Part shown: positions 1 through 6,210 of the stretch, one piece after another
How positions within the stretch are numbered: position 1 is the first letter of the stretch
Layout: each line of letters opens with the position of its first letter
From: Prevotellaceae bacterium
GTDB lineage: Bacteria > Bacteroidota > Bacteroidia > Bacteroidales > Bacteroidaceae
Length of the DNA stretch: 10,876 bases
Direction of reading: 5' to 3'
Assembly (NCBI GenBank): GCA_015256945.1
Contig: JABZLB010000047.1
Span: forward strand, 1-10,876
The notes under the pieces: generated by a model
What the model saw: only the letters and a program-made list of their open reading frames with translations
The model's database searches: none
Told to the model about the DNA's origin: nothing
Made by a program: the position numbers and the translations under genes

Positions 1-207
1 CCTTTCGATATACCTCCACCTCCAGGTACCAATGGACGTTATAAAGCAATCTCTATTGTTCTACACTCTGTAAAACCAAATTCTTCGACGCCCTTTCTAA
101 AAGTAATTTGGGATATATCCATTGGTGATCAACAAATAGCTGATACGATTGAATATAGGTTTAAGAAATATTATGATATGTGTATGCCTTTTGTACGTTG
201 TCAGTAA
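1..207 (+). CDS. 3' end of an unidentified protein (partial, start outside window)
   Basis: Frame 1 is open from the first base to TAA at 205-207, giving the last 68 residues of a protein that begins outside the window. It starts with a proline run (PFDIPPPPGTNGRYK) that could be a linker. A compact mixed segment follows with alternating hydrophobic residues (AISIVLHSV, FLKVIWDISIG), and it ends in an aromatic, Cys-containing tail (KKYYDMCMPFVRCQ). I do not recognise the family. A proline linker before a short C-terminal domain is compatible with the tip domain of a secreted or polymorphic protein, but that is inference. The gene runs toward the - strand gene whose stop is at 238, so the two converge with about 30 bases between them. 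The reading frame has no internal stop and ends in tandem stops (TAATAA). Confidence 0.55.
   Translation, partial: PFDIPPPPGTNGRYKAISIVLHSVKPNSSTPFLKVIWDISIGDQQIADTIEYRFKKYYDMCMPFVRCQ
192..203. repeat. 12-bp direct repeat, copy 1 (TGTACGTTGTCA)
   Basis: The 12-mer TGTACGTTGTCA lies over the last codons of the 1-207 gene and recurs exactly at 886-897, just beyond the start of the 238-861 gene. Both copies follow a TTTTG run, with a 2-base offset. The two copies therefore bracket the 238-861 gene. Origin is unknown; a duplication or insertion footprint is possible, and so is chance. Confidence 0.4.
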
Positions 208-237
208 TAATTGCTCCGCCACATTTCTCTTTTGCAA

Positions 238-861
238 CTATTTCTCATGTGCCTTGTAAAAAGATATTTCCTTTATAACTTTTTTCTTAGGTAATTCACG
301 AATGTCATAGATTGTAACCACAATGGTATCGGGTGGGACTTGCCTTTCAAAATAATAATTAAGCGTGTACGGTGCTTCAAACGCAGGAATATTATCTATT
401 TCCCAAGTTTCTCCATAACCTTTGTTTTGCAAGCTATCACTACCTGATAAGATAATTATAAATTGATAGCTATCTCTGTCAACTATTAATGTTTTACTAT
501 TGTAATCTCTGTAATTATACGGATGCTCTACAAATGCTCCTTTTATGTGAATGCATATACTATCAAATCCTATTGCCATTTTGTCCGTTTTGTATACAGA
601 CACAAGCGCACCTCGCCCTTGAGATTCCGTAGCAGATATACTATTTGCAATTCTTAAAGTTTTTCGTTTATAAAAACAATCACATGATGACAAAGCATTT
701 ATAATTAATATTATCAAAATAGTCGAAAAAAAATCCTCCTCATTGTATACCAATTGAATAACACTGCCATAACTGCTTATTGTACATAAATAGAATAACT
801 CAAGTATAAAAATCAGCAAGCAGCATAACATTGATGCCTTCTGGTTCAAATATACTACCAT
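238..861 (-). CDS. Unidentified lipoprotein-like / membrane-anchored protein
   Basis: The open frame is 207 codons from ATG at 861 to TAG at 238. Residues 12-28 and 44-57 are hydrophobic, and the second segment runs into LSSC (Cys60), a good lipobox, followed by DCFYKRK. The C-terminal 145 residues look like a small extracytoplasmic beta-rich domain ending KKKVIKEISFYKAHEK. No family is recognised. The start is uncertain. An ATG at 743 in another frame reads MRRIFFS..., and one extra T in the T8 run (726-733) would join it to ...NALSSC as a textbook lipoprotein signal peptide. The true N-terminus may therefore be at 743 with a frameshift, and the first 43 residues may be spurious. Against this, a -7-like box at 923-916 suits the 861 start. 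It converges with the 1-207 gene, and its product should sit at the inner or outer membrane. Confidence 0.6.
   Translation of the reverse strand: MVVYLNQKASMLCCLLIFILELFYLCTISSYGSVIQLVYNEEDFFSTILIILIINALSSCDCFYKRKTLRIANSISATESQGRGALVSVYKTDKMAIGFDSICIHIKGAFVEHPYNYRDYNSKTLIVDRDSYQFIIILSGSDSLQNKGYGETWEIDNIPAFEAPYTLNYYFERQVPPDTIVVTIYDIRELPKKKVIKEISFYKAHEK
726..733 (-). other. Homopolymer (T8 on coding strand) at a split lipoprotein signal peptide
   Basis: Eight A on the + strand (T8 in the sense of the 238-861 gene) separate ATG-AGG-AGG-ATT (743 downward) from the frame carrying the hydrophobic core and LSSC lipobox. With nine T the two halves would make one continuous signal peptide. This could be a sequencing error, a decayed gene or a slippage-controlled switch; the sequence alone cannot decide. 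Confidence 0.5.
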
Positions 862-867
862 TTAATA

Positions 868-900
868 GTTTGACCTTTATTTTGCTGTACGTTGTCAAAC
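868..900. repeat. Inverted repeat upstream of the 238-861 gene
   Basis: GTTTGAC (868-874) is mirrored by GTCAAAC (894-900), seven perfect pairs with a 19-base spacer. It lies between the start codon at 861 and the possible -7 box at 916-923, so it would be in the 5' leader or could be an operator. The right arm overlaps the second copy of the 12-bp direct repeat. No T-run follows on either strand, so it is not a typical terminator. Confidence 0.3.
886..897. repeat. 12-bp direct repeat, copy 2 (TGTACGTTGTCA)
   Basis: This is an exact second copy of the 12-mer found at 192-203. It sits in the leader of the 238-861 gene and partly within the right arm of the 868-900 inverted repeat. Confidence 0.4.
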
Positions 901-915
901 AAAAGTAAACAACAG

Positions 916-923
916 CAAATATA
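916..923 (-). promoter_or_regulatory. Possible Bacteroidota -7 box for the 238-861 gene
   Basis: On the - strand, 923 to 916 reads TATATTTG, matching the TAnnTTTG consensus of the Bacteroidota housekeeping sigma factor. No TTTG is visible 19-21 bases upstream, so only half of the promoter is recognisable. It would give a leader of about 45 bases to the ATG at 861, or about 165 bases to the alternative ATG at 743. Confidence 0.3.
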
Positions 924-1005
924 GTTATTTACTCTGTTATTTCATTCTTTTATTATCAAAAATTCTTTTGTTGATTGAATTTTACTTTATTTTTTATCTT
1001 ATTCC

Positions 1006-1524
1006 TTATATTATTAATATAGGGTATTTATATATGTCGAATCTTGATATTATTTTTATGAGAGTTTTTGTGTTTACAGCCTCAATCCAACCTATTTCAC
1101 TACTTTGTAATCCGATATTTTCATTACTCAGCAAAATTTGAGCTTCAAATATTTTTTTTCTACCTTGACATATAACGATCTTGCTACTAACTGTTGTCAT
1201 ATCTCCACCAGTATTAAAAAAAGAAGCATTTAAAAGCTGTTTGATAAGATTATCGTTATTGCTATAGAGAATTTTATGATGTGGTATGTCATGCGGTAGT
1301 TGCTTTAAATCATTATCTGTTAAAATGATGAATACAGAAAGTTGTGAACTCTGATTCAAATTAAGGAAGTTTGCAAGTGTTACATACTTTTTGTTGCAGT
1401 GGTCTTGATTTATATTGACTTTTTTCCACGACATATCAATATAAAACGGACTCATCATGAAGAGTAATAGCAACAACATTCCTCCAAAGATAAAGCACAA
1501 TATTTTTGTTCTATTTCTTGCCAT
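1006..1524 (-). CDS. Unidentified membrane-anchored protein
   Basis: A 172-codon frame runs from ATG at 1524 (MARNRTK) to TAA at 1006. A basic N-terminus is followed by one strong hydrophobic helix at residues 8-25 (ending LLLLLFMM), with no lipobox or obvious cleavage site. It should therefore be a single-pass inner-membrane protein with a periplasmic domain of about 145 residues. That domain is rich in Asn, Lys and Ile, with FIILTD (65-70), LKQLP and a GGDMTTVSSKIVICQGRKK strand pair; it ends in hydrophobic YPILII. I recognise no family. Base composition is strongly AT-rich (27% G+C over 1021-1080). It lies 129 bases downstream of the next - strand gene and is probably part of the same accessory block of short envelope proteins. 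A role as an orphan immunity or accessory protein is only a guess. Confidence 0.6.
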   Translation of the reverse strand: MARNRTKILCFIFGGMLLLLLFMMSPFYIDMSWKKVNINQDHCNKKYVTLANFLNLNQSSQLSVFIILTDNDLKQLPHDIPHHKILYSNNDNLIKQLLNASFFNTGGDMTTVSSKIVICQGRKKIFEAQILLSNENIGLQSSEIGWIEAVNTKTLIKIISRFDIYKYPILII

Positions 1525-1653
1525 ACTTCATTATTTGTTTTCAATTATATTTCATTAGTAATTGGTCGACAATGATTTTTCCTAAAGAAGCTTTTACTCC
1601 CGTTCTACAAGCTGTTGTTACATTTATCCAAACTTTTTTTTTAATTTTTACAA

Positions 1654-2043
1654 TTACCGATTTGAAGATTTCTGATTTTTTACTATTACAAACAACCAAA
1701 CACATGAACATAAATAAAGAATAAAATATAATACTACATATCTTATCGTAAGCTCATTTTGTTCAAACACCTCATCTTTTGCTTTATCATAATATAATTT
1801 GATTTCCCGAGGATTAAATGATTTGCATTGTCTTGTGGTAATACCTACATAATATTGCTTTGTATTGAATTCTATTAGAATGTTCGAACCTCCTCGGTAT
1901 CCACTACTGCAATTAACTTCTAATACTGAGAATTTATTTATCGGACTCTCACAATTTATAATGGCTTTTCTATGATAGTATAAAGACAAAACATATACAA
2001 AAATAGCTAATAAGATAATATTTACTAATATATATTTTTTCAT
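1654..2043 (-). CDS. Small two-helix membrane protein, DUF3592-like layout
   Basis: A 129-codon frame runs from ATG at 2043 (MKKYIL) to TAA at 1654. Hydrophobic helices lie at residues 5-22 and 102-121, enclosing a domain of about 78 residues (24-100). MKKY at the start and KNQKSSNR at the end place both termini in the cytoplasm by the positive-inside rule, so the loop is periplasmic. The loop has Cys31, Cys45 and Cys73, which could form a disulfide. It ends REIKLYYDKAKDEVF, which resembles the 'v-x-v-Y-Y-D-P-x-x-P' end of DUF3592 domains; these also sit between two helices. The resemblance is to layout and one motif only. The function of such proteins is unknown, and small proteins of this shape are sometimes immunity factors. 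A -7-like box lies 70 bases upstream (2113-2120). Confidence 0.6.
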   Translation of the reverse strand: MKKYILVNIILLAIFVYVLSLYYHRKAIINCESPINKFSVLEVNCSSGYRGGSNILIEFNTKQYYVGITTRQCKSFNPREIKLYYDKAKDEVFEQNELTIRYVVLYFILYLCSCVWLFVIVKNQKSSNR

Positions 2044-2112
2044 TTCGTTTTTATGGGTAAATAGAGGTGTCCAATAAAGATGCCGTCATTTATTTTTATT
2101 GACCAATGCTAT

Positions 2113-2120
2113 CAAAAATA
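2113..2120 (-). promoter_or_regulatory. Possible Bacteroidota -7 box for the 1654-2043 gene
   Basis: Read from 2120 to 2113 the - strand is TATTTTTG, a match to TAnnTTTG, about 60-70 bases ahead of the ATG at 2043. No convincing TTTG is found at the -33 position. The rest of the 232-base gap 2044-2275 is AT-rich and I see no gene in it. Confidence 0.3.
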
Positions 2121-2275
2121 CTCTTTGAAACAGTTTTTTGCCTTTTAGTTTCTAACATCTAATCTTTTAATCGTTTACTTTAATTTGGCAATGTACAATA
2201 AATCGTCGCTACGTTAAATTACCATTTTGATACACTTATATGGAGAAATCATATAGTTGAAGATGACCAAATCAA

Positions 2276-2794
2276 TCATAAATCCCAAGAGGATAGAATA
2301 GAGTCCGCTTCACATTTTGATATTACGACATCAATACTATGATATAAATTTTTAATTTGAGAAAGGCTATTACTGCTATTGTAATTTCTTTTAGCAGTAT
2401 GATAGACGTACTCCCATTTCTTTTCTTCAAAATCGTATGTAACATCCAAGGATTCTCGTATACTTCCATCTATTGTCATATAAGTTTTGCGTCCCAAATA
2501 TATATCACATTCCCAAATTATCCTATTGTTCTTTATTAAATTGCGCTTTTGAAAGTAACAGGGAACTCCGTCTTTTTTTAGCGGATTAACCCATGTCCCC
2601 CCATCCGATGTATAGGAGGGGGCGTATTTCCAAGAGGAATTCAATAGAGGTAACTTTATAATACTCCTTTGGTTGTTAAAGTTTACACCATATCTATTCT
2701 TTTTATCAGCACAGCTAAATATTATTAATATGACACATAAAAGATAAAACATACATTTTACTCTTTTGTTCTTACTGTTTCTGTACGTTTCCAT
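2276..2794 (-). CDS. Unidentified lipoprotein
   Basis: The frame ends with TAA at 2276. I place the start at ATG 2794 (METYRNSKNKRVK), because this gives a lipoprotein signal: a basic n-region, a hydrophobic core (FYLLCVILII) and a lipobox ending F-S-C at residue 28, followed by ADKKNR. The frame continues upstream to ATG 2854, which would add 20 residues (MPHKNQRIMAPIR...) and overlap the YolD-like gene by 11 bases. That extension would bury the signal and is less likely. The mature part (about 145 residues) is rich in Trp and Tyr (SSWKYAPSY, TWVNPLKKDG, KKWEYVYH), as in small beta-sandwich envelope proteins. No family is recognised. It is AT-rich and follows the YolD-like gene by about 50 bases, so it may be read through from the polymerase operon although its composition differs. 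Confidence 0.65.
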   Translation of the reverse strand: METYRNSKNKRVKCMFYLLCVILIIFSCADKKNRYGVNFNNQRSIIKLPLLNSSWKYAPSYTSDGGTWVNPLKKDGVPCYFQKRNLIKNNRIIWECDIYLGRKTYMTIDGSIRESLDVTYDFEEKKWEYVYHTAKRNYNSSNSLSQIKNLYHSIDVVISKCEADSILSSWDL

Positions 2795-2843
2795 ATATCC
2801 ATGAATATTGTTATAACGTATGGGCGCCATGATTCGTTGATTC

Positions 2844-3080
2844 TTATGGGGCATTCAGATTATGCTCACTACTAACAGGTTTTATTTGGTCAACAGAGGC
2901 AAGCCTATGTGGCTGTTCAATATAATCTAAATAGTTGATTTGAGCTGATTCGTCAATAGCTTCATCAAAGCCAGTCAGTGCAGAAAAGGGTGCGAATTGG
3001 GCTGCACGTTCATAGAGCGACATGCGTTTATGTCGGTTTGATGTATGGTGTGATAGATTAATAATGTCAGAATAGTCCAT
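2844..3080 (-). CDS. YolD-like family protein, short form
   Basis: This is a 78-residue protein from ATG 3080 to TAA 2844. Residues 4-45 carry the YolD-like signature: S-D-I-I-N-L, then H-H-T-S-N-R-H-K-R-M-S, then E-R-A-A-Q-F-A-P-F-S-A-L-T-G-F-D-E-A-I. Such genes usually sit next to UvrX/YqjW-type Y-family polymerases, where they are thought to stand in for UmuD, and here it starts 52 bases after the polymerase stop. From about residue 49 the sequence (YLDYIEQPHRLASVDQ...) no longer looks like the family. Relatives usually continue with a charged helical region and a short beta-rich end to roughly 110 residues, as I recall them. It may therefore be C-terminally truncated where the AT-rich block begins. 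A purine run GGAAGGAG (3103-3096) lies 15 bases before the ATG, long for a ribosome site. Confidence 0.8.
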   Translation of the reverse strand: MDYSDIINLSHHTSNRHKRMSLYERAAQFAPFSALTGFDEAIDESAQINYLDYIEQPHRLASVDQIKPVSSEHNLNAP

Positions 3081-3132
3081 AAATGACAGTTTTTTCTCCT
3101 TCCTTTTTATGGAATAACCCTAAGAAGCATGT

Positions 3133-4647
3133 TTAAGCCTTGTGTCCTCCTATTTGTTGATTACGCTCGCGTGTGGTGGCACCATCTGTAAAATCAAGCC
3201 CACGCAGCAAAGCATTTCTCCCATATCGTTTCTTAATACTTAATGTAGCTTCTTGCATTCGGCGCTCACGAGTCTGCTCTTTAGCTTCTTTTTGCTGTTG
3301 AATATGCTGTGAATCATAGTTGGTAAACAGACTAAGCAGAATAGGCTTATTGTTTTCTTGTGCAGCTTCGAGTTCTGTTTTTACATCTTCAGCTGTAATA
3401 CTGATTCGTCTAACAAGTAGTTGAGGCTCTACTATTGTATCGAATAAATTACTCACTGTCTGCATAATAAGTTGTGAAGACGAAGTATAATGTTCGAGTC
3501 TTTTCGTTCCGTGTGCATGTCGTGGCACCTCTCTGCCATGATAATCAATGGTTATAGGCCCAGTGTAACTAATGTCTTGTTGTGTCAATGATGTGCAATC
3601 GTATCCCACTGTCAGTACTATTTCCTTTGTGACAAGACGCTTGTCAAAGAGGTCTAGAGACAACGAGTCAGCCATTTCGCGGACAACAGTTCGAGCCTGT
3701 TTAAAGCGATAAGGGTTTTGTAATACCTGTCCGCTGACGATAGATGAGGCTTGTGGCCGATATTTTTTTATCATCTCCATGGTGCAAGGCTCCCATCCCC
3801 AGGCATGGTCAATAAGCAATTCGGCATTGATACCGAAAAGTCGATACAATAATTCTTCATTTGTTATCGATTGCCGTGCTATCTGTCCCATGGTTGTTAT
3901 ACCGTACACGTTCAATTTTTTTGCCATTCCGCGTCCCACTCGCCAGAAGTCGGTTAGTGGTTTATGATCCCAAAGTTGCTGTCGATAGCTCATTTCGTTA
4001 AGTTCAGCTATGCGTACACCGTCTGCATCTGCAGGGATATGCTTGGCCACAATGTCCATAGCCACTTTACAAAGATATAAATTTGAGCCTATCCCTGCCG
4101 TTGCCGTGATACCCGTTTCACAAAGTACCTCCTTTACAATTTTCATGGTAAGTTCGTGTGGTGTCATGCGATAGGCGGGAAGATAAGTGGTAATATCAAT
4201 GAATATTTCATCGATAGAGTAGACATGTATGTCCTCAGGTGCAAAGTATTTCAGATATATTTGGTAGATGCGCGCGCTATATTTAATGTATAATGCCATG
4301 CGCGGACTTGCGGTAATATAATCTACAGCCAGGCTGTTATCAGCTTTAAGTGCGAGGTCATCTGTCGATTTTCCTGTGAACTTCTGTTCTTTTGCGGCCA
4401 GTTTTCGTTCATAGTTTATTTGTCTTATACGTCCAACCACCTCAAAAAGACGTGGTCTTCCAGGTATACCATATTGCTTAAGTGAGGGTGAAACGGCAAG
4501 ACATATGGTTTTTTGTGTACGGCTTTCATCAGCTACTACAAGGTTAGTGGTTAGCGGATTAAGCCCACGCTCTACACATTCTACCGAAGCATAGAAACTT
4601 TTAAGGTCAATGGCAATATAAGTATGTGATGAACATGTATTATCCAT
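3133..4647 (-). CDS. Y-family translesion DNA polymerase (UvrX/YqjW/UmuC-like)
   Basis: A 504-residue protein runs from ATG 4647 to TAA 3133. It belongs to the Y-family, which copies past damaged template bases with low fidelity. Residues 11-23 read IAIDLKSFYASVE: Asp14 is the first metal ligand and Tyr19 the steric-gate position. YSIDE at 143-147 supplies Asp146 and Glu147. GIGSNLYLCKVAMDIVAK (185-202) is the palm motif, followed by a helix-hairpin-helix region (W235-R-V-G-R-G-M-A-K-K) and the little-finger domain (about 305-420). DLKSFYASVE rather than DMDCFFAAVE, and the tail ATTRERNQQIGGHKA, mark the Gram-positive/mobile-element UvrX-YqjW branch rather than DinB. The catalytic residues are intact and the length is slightly above the roughly 420 of UmuC. 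It is the first gene of a polymerase-YolD pair. Expression is probably damage-responsive, but no operator is recognised. Confidence 0.92.
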   Translation of the reverse strand: MDNTCSSHTYIAIDLKSFYASVECVERGLNPLTTNLVVADESRTQKTICLAVSPSLKQYGIPGRPRLFEVVGRIRQINYERKLAAKEQKFTGKSTDDLALKADNSLAVDYITASPRMALYIKYSARIYQIYLKYFAPEDIHVYSIDEIFIDITTYLPAYRMTPHELTMKIVKEVLCETGITATAGIGSNLYLCKVAMDIVAKHIPADADGVRIAELNEMSYRQQLWDHKPLTDFWRVGRGMAKKLNVYGITTMGQIARQSITNEELLYRLFGINAELLIDHAWGWEPCTMEMIKKYRPQASSIVSGQVLQNPYRFKQARTVVREMADSLSLDLFDKRLVTKEIVLTVGYDCTSLTQQDISYTGPITIDYHGREVPRHAHGTKRLEHYTSSSQLIMQTVSNLFDTIVEPQLLVRRISITAEDVKTELEAAQENNKPILLSLFTNYDSQHIQQQKEAKEQTRERRMQEATLSIKKRYGRNALLRGLDFTDGATTRERNQQIGGHKA

Positions 4648-4717
4648 TAAGTGTATCCTGAATCAAATAGTTGCTATATTAAGCTGTTTCCCTTACGCCC
4701 TTTATTTGTTATGCTTT

Positions 4718-5902
4718 TTAGTGTGAATCCTCAATATCGTCTGCGACATACATACCAAACAGGCCACGATGCACTTTAAGACGACATTTCATACCGGGCT
4801 TGTAGTATGTTCGTTGACCAACGAAAAGATGAATGTATGTACCTGTTTGTGGCAAATATAATACAACCTTGTTATTAGGTTCTCCCGATTTTGTTCGTTC
4901 TTCCTCTACCTCACTTACTATTGCTTGACGATATTCAACATTTTTAGATCCGAAATGCTCATTGATACCAAATATAAGAGCCTGTGTTAATCCAACGGCA
5001 ATACCCAAATATAAAGTATATAGAAAGATTGTGGTGCTAATTTCGTTCCATATAAGACCAGGGGCTAAACGGTTATTTTTTCTATATGATAGCTTTATTC
5101 CCCGAACAATAGCTGCTACTAGTGACAGCCCTGCGATAATACAGATATACCAGTATAATGGCATTTGGAAAGGTAACAGTGTGTCATTATAAGCCCAGGC
5201 ACCAAGAACCGCTACGATAACAAGCGCAAAGAAAGCAACAATAGGTGCAAGGACGCCGACAAGACAGTCTATAAAGCCTATTACTTTTCCTATTTTCGAA
5301 CCTCCAAAAGCCAGCATAATATAGCGCGCGTGGAGTTTTTGGCCGAGCGTTAATTTCTGACTGATTTCGATAATATTCTCTGGCGATGGTGGAAATGTTT
5401 TTACAGGTGAGAACGATGTGTATGCGCGCTGTGTACCTGCTGAAGCTTTGAAACATGCTTCTACGGTAGTATCGTCGGGTAATCTGTCAAGAGCTTCTTC
5501 GTCTTCCTGAAATATAGAGCCATCGGATGCAGTCAACTTAAGATATGAAAATTCTGAATAGCCGTCATCGTCACTGTATTCTTCTGCCTTTTTTTGTTCT
5601 ACCAATATATCCTGATGCTGTGGTAATCCCTGCAGGGTACGGTCTGATGGAGTAAACCATGCCTTGGCATCAATATCTTTATCAGTCAGCTTAGTAAACA
5701 GCGCATCGCATAAGGTAAGAAAGTCTGCATCGCTGGCATGTCCGCGCCTTAGCAGAATAATATTCAGATCAGGCTCGCGAGTCTCCATTATATTTAAGGA
5801 AAAGTCTAATCCCATGCCTGCCAGATCTTTATGTGCCAGACGTTTCAGTTGTTTGCGAAGTTCCTTGAGAGGCATATTCCTTATCACGATAGTTTTTTCC
5901 AT
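4718..5902 (-). CDS. Unidentified three-helix membrane protein with large N-terminal soluble domain
   Basis: A 394-residue protein runs from ATG 5902 to TAA 4718; an in-frame stop upstream excludes an earlier start. Residues 1-200 are soluble and acidic, with no signal peptide (MEKTIVIRNMPLKELRKQLK), including a D/E-rich patch (EEYSDDDGYSEFS, 107-119). Three hydrophobic helices follow at about 207-236, 247-268 and 290-312. The C-terminal 80 residues look beta-rich: YRQAIVSEVEEE, KVVLYLPQTGTYIHLFVG, YYKPGMKCRLKVHRGLFGMYVADD. The 'G-x-Y ... Y-x-x-G-x-x-x-x-x-V-x-x-G-x-x-G' pattern recalls DUF3592-like domains, but I cannot assign it. Three helices put the N- and C-terminal domains on opposite sides of the membrane. 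It lies 70 bases before the polymerase gene in the same direction and 308 bases after the DUF1963-like gene, and resembles the latter in general layout (soluble domains plus a few helices). Function unknown. Confidence 0.75.
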   Translation of the reverse strand: MEKTIVIRNMPLKELRKQLKRLAHKDLAGMGLDFSLNIMETREPDLNIILLRRGHASDADFLTLCDALFTKLTDKDIDAKAWFTPSDRTLQGLPQHQDILVEQKKAEEYSDDDGYSEFSYLKLTASDGSIFQEDEEALDRLPDDTTVEACFKASAGTQRAYTSFSPVKTFPPSPENIIEISQKLTLGQKLHARYIMLAFGGSKIGKVIGFIDCLVGVLAPIVAFFALVIVAVLGAWAYNDTLLPFQMPLYWYICIIAGLSLVAAIVRGIKLSYRKNNRLAPGLIWNEISTTIFLYTLYLGIAVGLTQALIFGINEHFGSKNVEYRQAIVSEVEEERTKSGEPNNKVVLYLPQTGTYIHLFVGQRTYYKPGMKCRLKVHRGLFGMYVADDIEDSH

Positions 5903-6040
5903 ATTCTGTCTTGTCTCATATTTGCATAACTACACATCTTCCAATCATGTATATATCTTGGCGTTTTATCAACTTAGAGCTGTCCACGTCCTGACCACCT
6001 TTGCTTTTTACTCTTTTGTTTTCTTATCTTTTCTCTGTCC

Positions 6041-6200
6041 CCTTTACCTTTTTACTCTTTTACCCTTCAACCTTTCCATCATCCTTTTTACTTTTTTACT
6101 CTTTCACCATATAACCTTTCCATCATCCTTTTTACTTTTTTACTCTTTTACCATATAACCTTTCCATCATCCTTTTTACCTTTTTACTTTTTTACCCTTT
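6041..6200 (-). repeat. 44-bp tandem repeats in a purine/pyrimidine-skewed spacer
   Basis: On the + strand two full 44-bp units (6069-6112 and 6113-6156) differ at one base. A third, diverging unit starts at 6157, and a degenerate piece lies before 6069. Inside each unit a shorter TTTTTAC-type motif recurs. The strand asymmetry is extreme: pyrimidines on +, purines on -. The repeats fill most of the 308-base gap between the genes ending at 6211 and starting at 5902, so they would be transcribed as a purine-rich leader of the downstream gene if both are on one message. Spacers built on (G)GTAAAAA units are, from memory, common in Prevotella and Bacteroides genomes. The rest of the gap (5903-6040) shows no gene or clear promoter. 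Confidence 0.85.
6044..6170 (-). other. Three tandem 12-codon mini-ORFs, one per repeat unit
   Basis: On the - strand each repeat contains ATG-ATG and ends in TAA after 12 codons: 6170-6132 (MMERLYGKRVKK), 6126-6088 (MMERLYGERVKK) and 6082-6044 (MMERLKGKRVKR). Each stop is followed after five bases (AAAGG) by the next start, a spacing that would permit termination-reinitiation. All three peptides are strongly basic. The AGG abuts the first ATG and is only 3 bases from the second, which is too close for a normal ribosome site. Coding is unproven; low-complexity repeats can produce this pattern by chance. Confidence 0.3.
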
Positions 6201-6210
6201 TACTTTTAAA

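Noticed and set aside
1506..1724. 72-codon + strand hydrophobic frame
   Set aside because: It overlaps the start of one - strand gene and the end of another; the Phe-rich product reflects T-rich sequence.
2068..2090. AGGTGTCCAATAAAG as a possible insertion-sequence end
   Set aside because: No matching inverted copy, target duplication or transposase fragment is found in the window.
5664..6158. 164-codon + strand open frame
   Set aside because: It runs antisense to the start of the 4718-5902 gene and then through the pyrimidine-rich tandem repeats, giving a low-complexity Phe/Leu/Ser product. It looks like a by-product of composition.
6041..6200. CRISPR array
   Set aside because: The units are contiguous and nearly identical over their full 44 bases with no unique spacers, and no cas genes are present.
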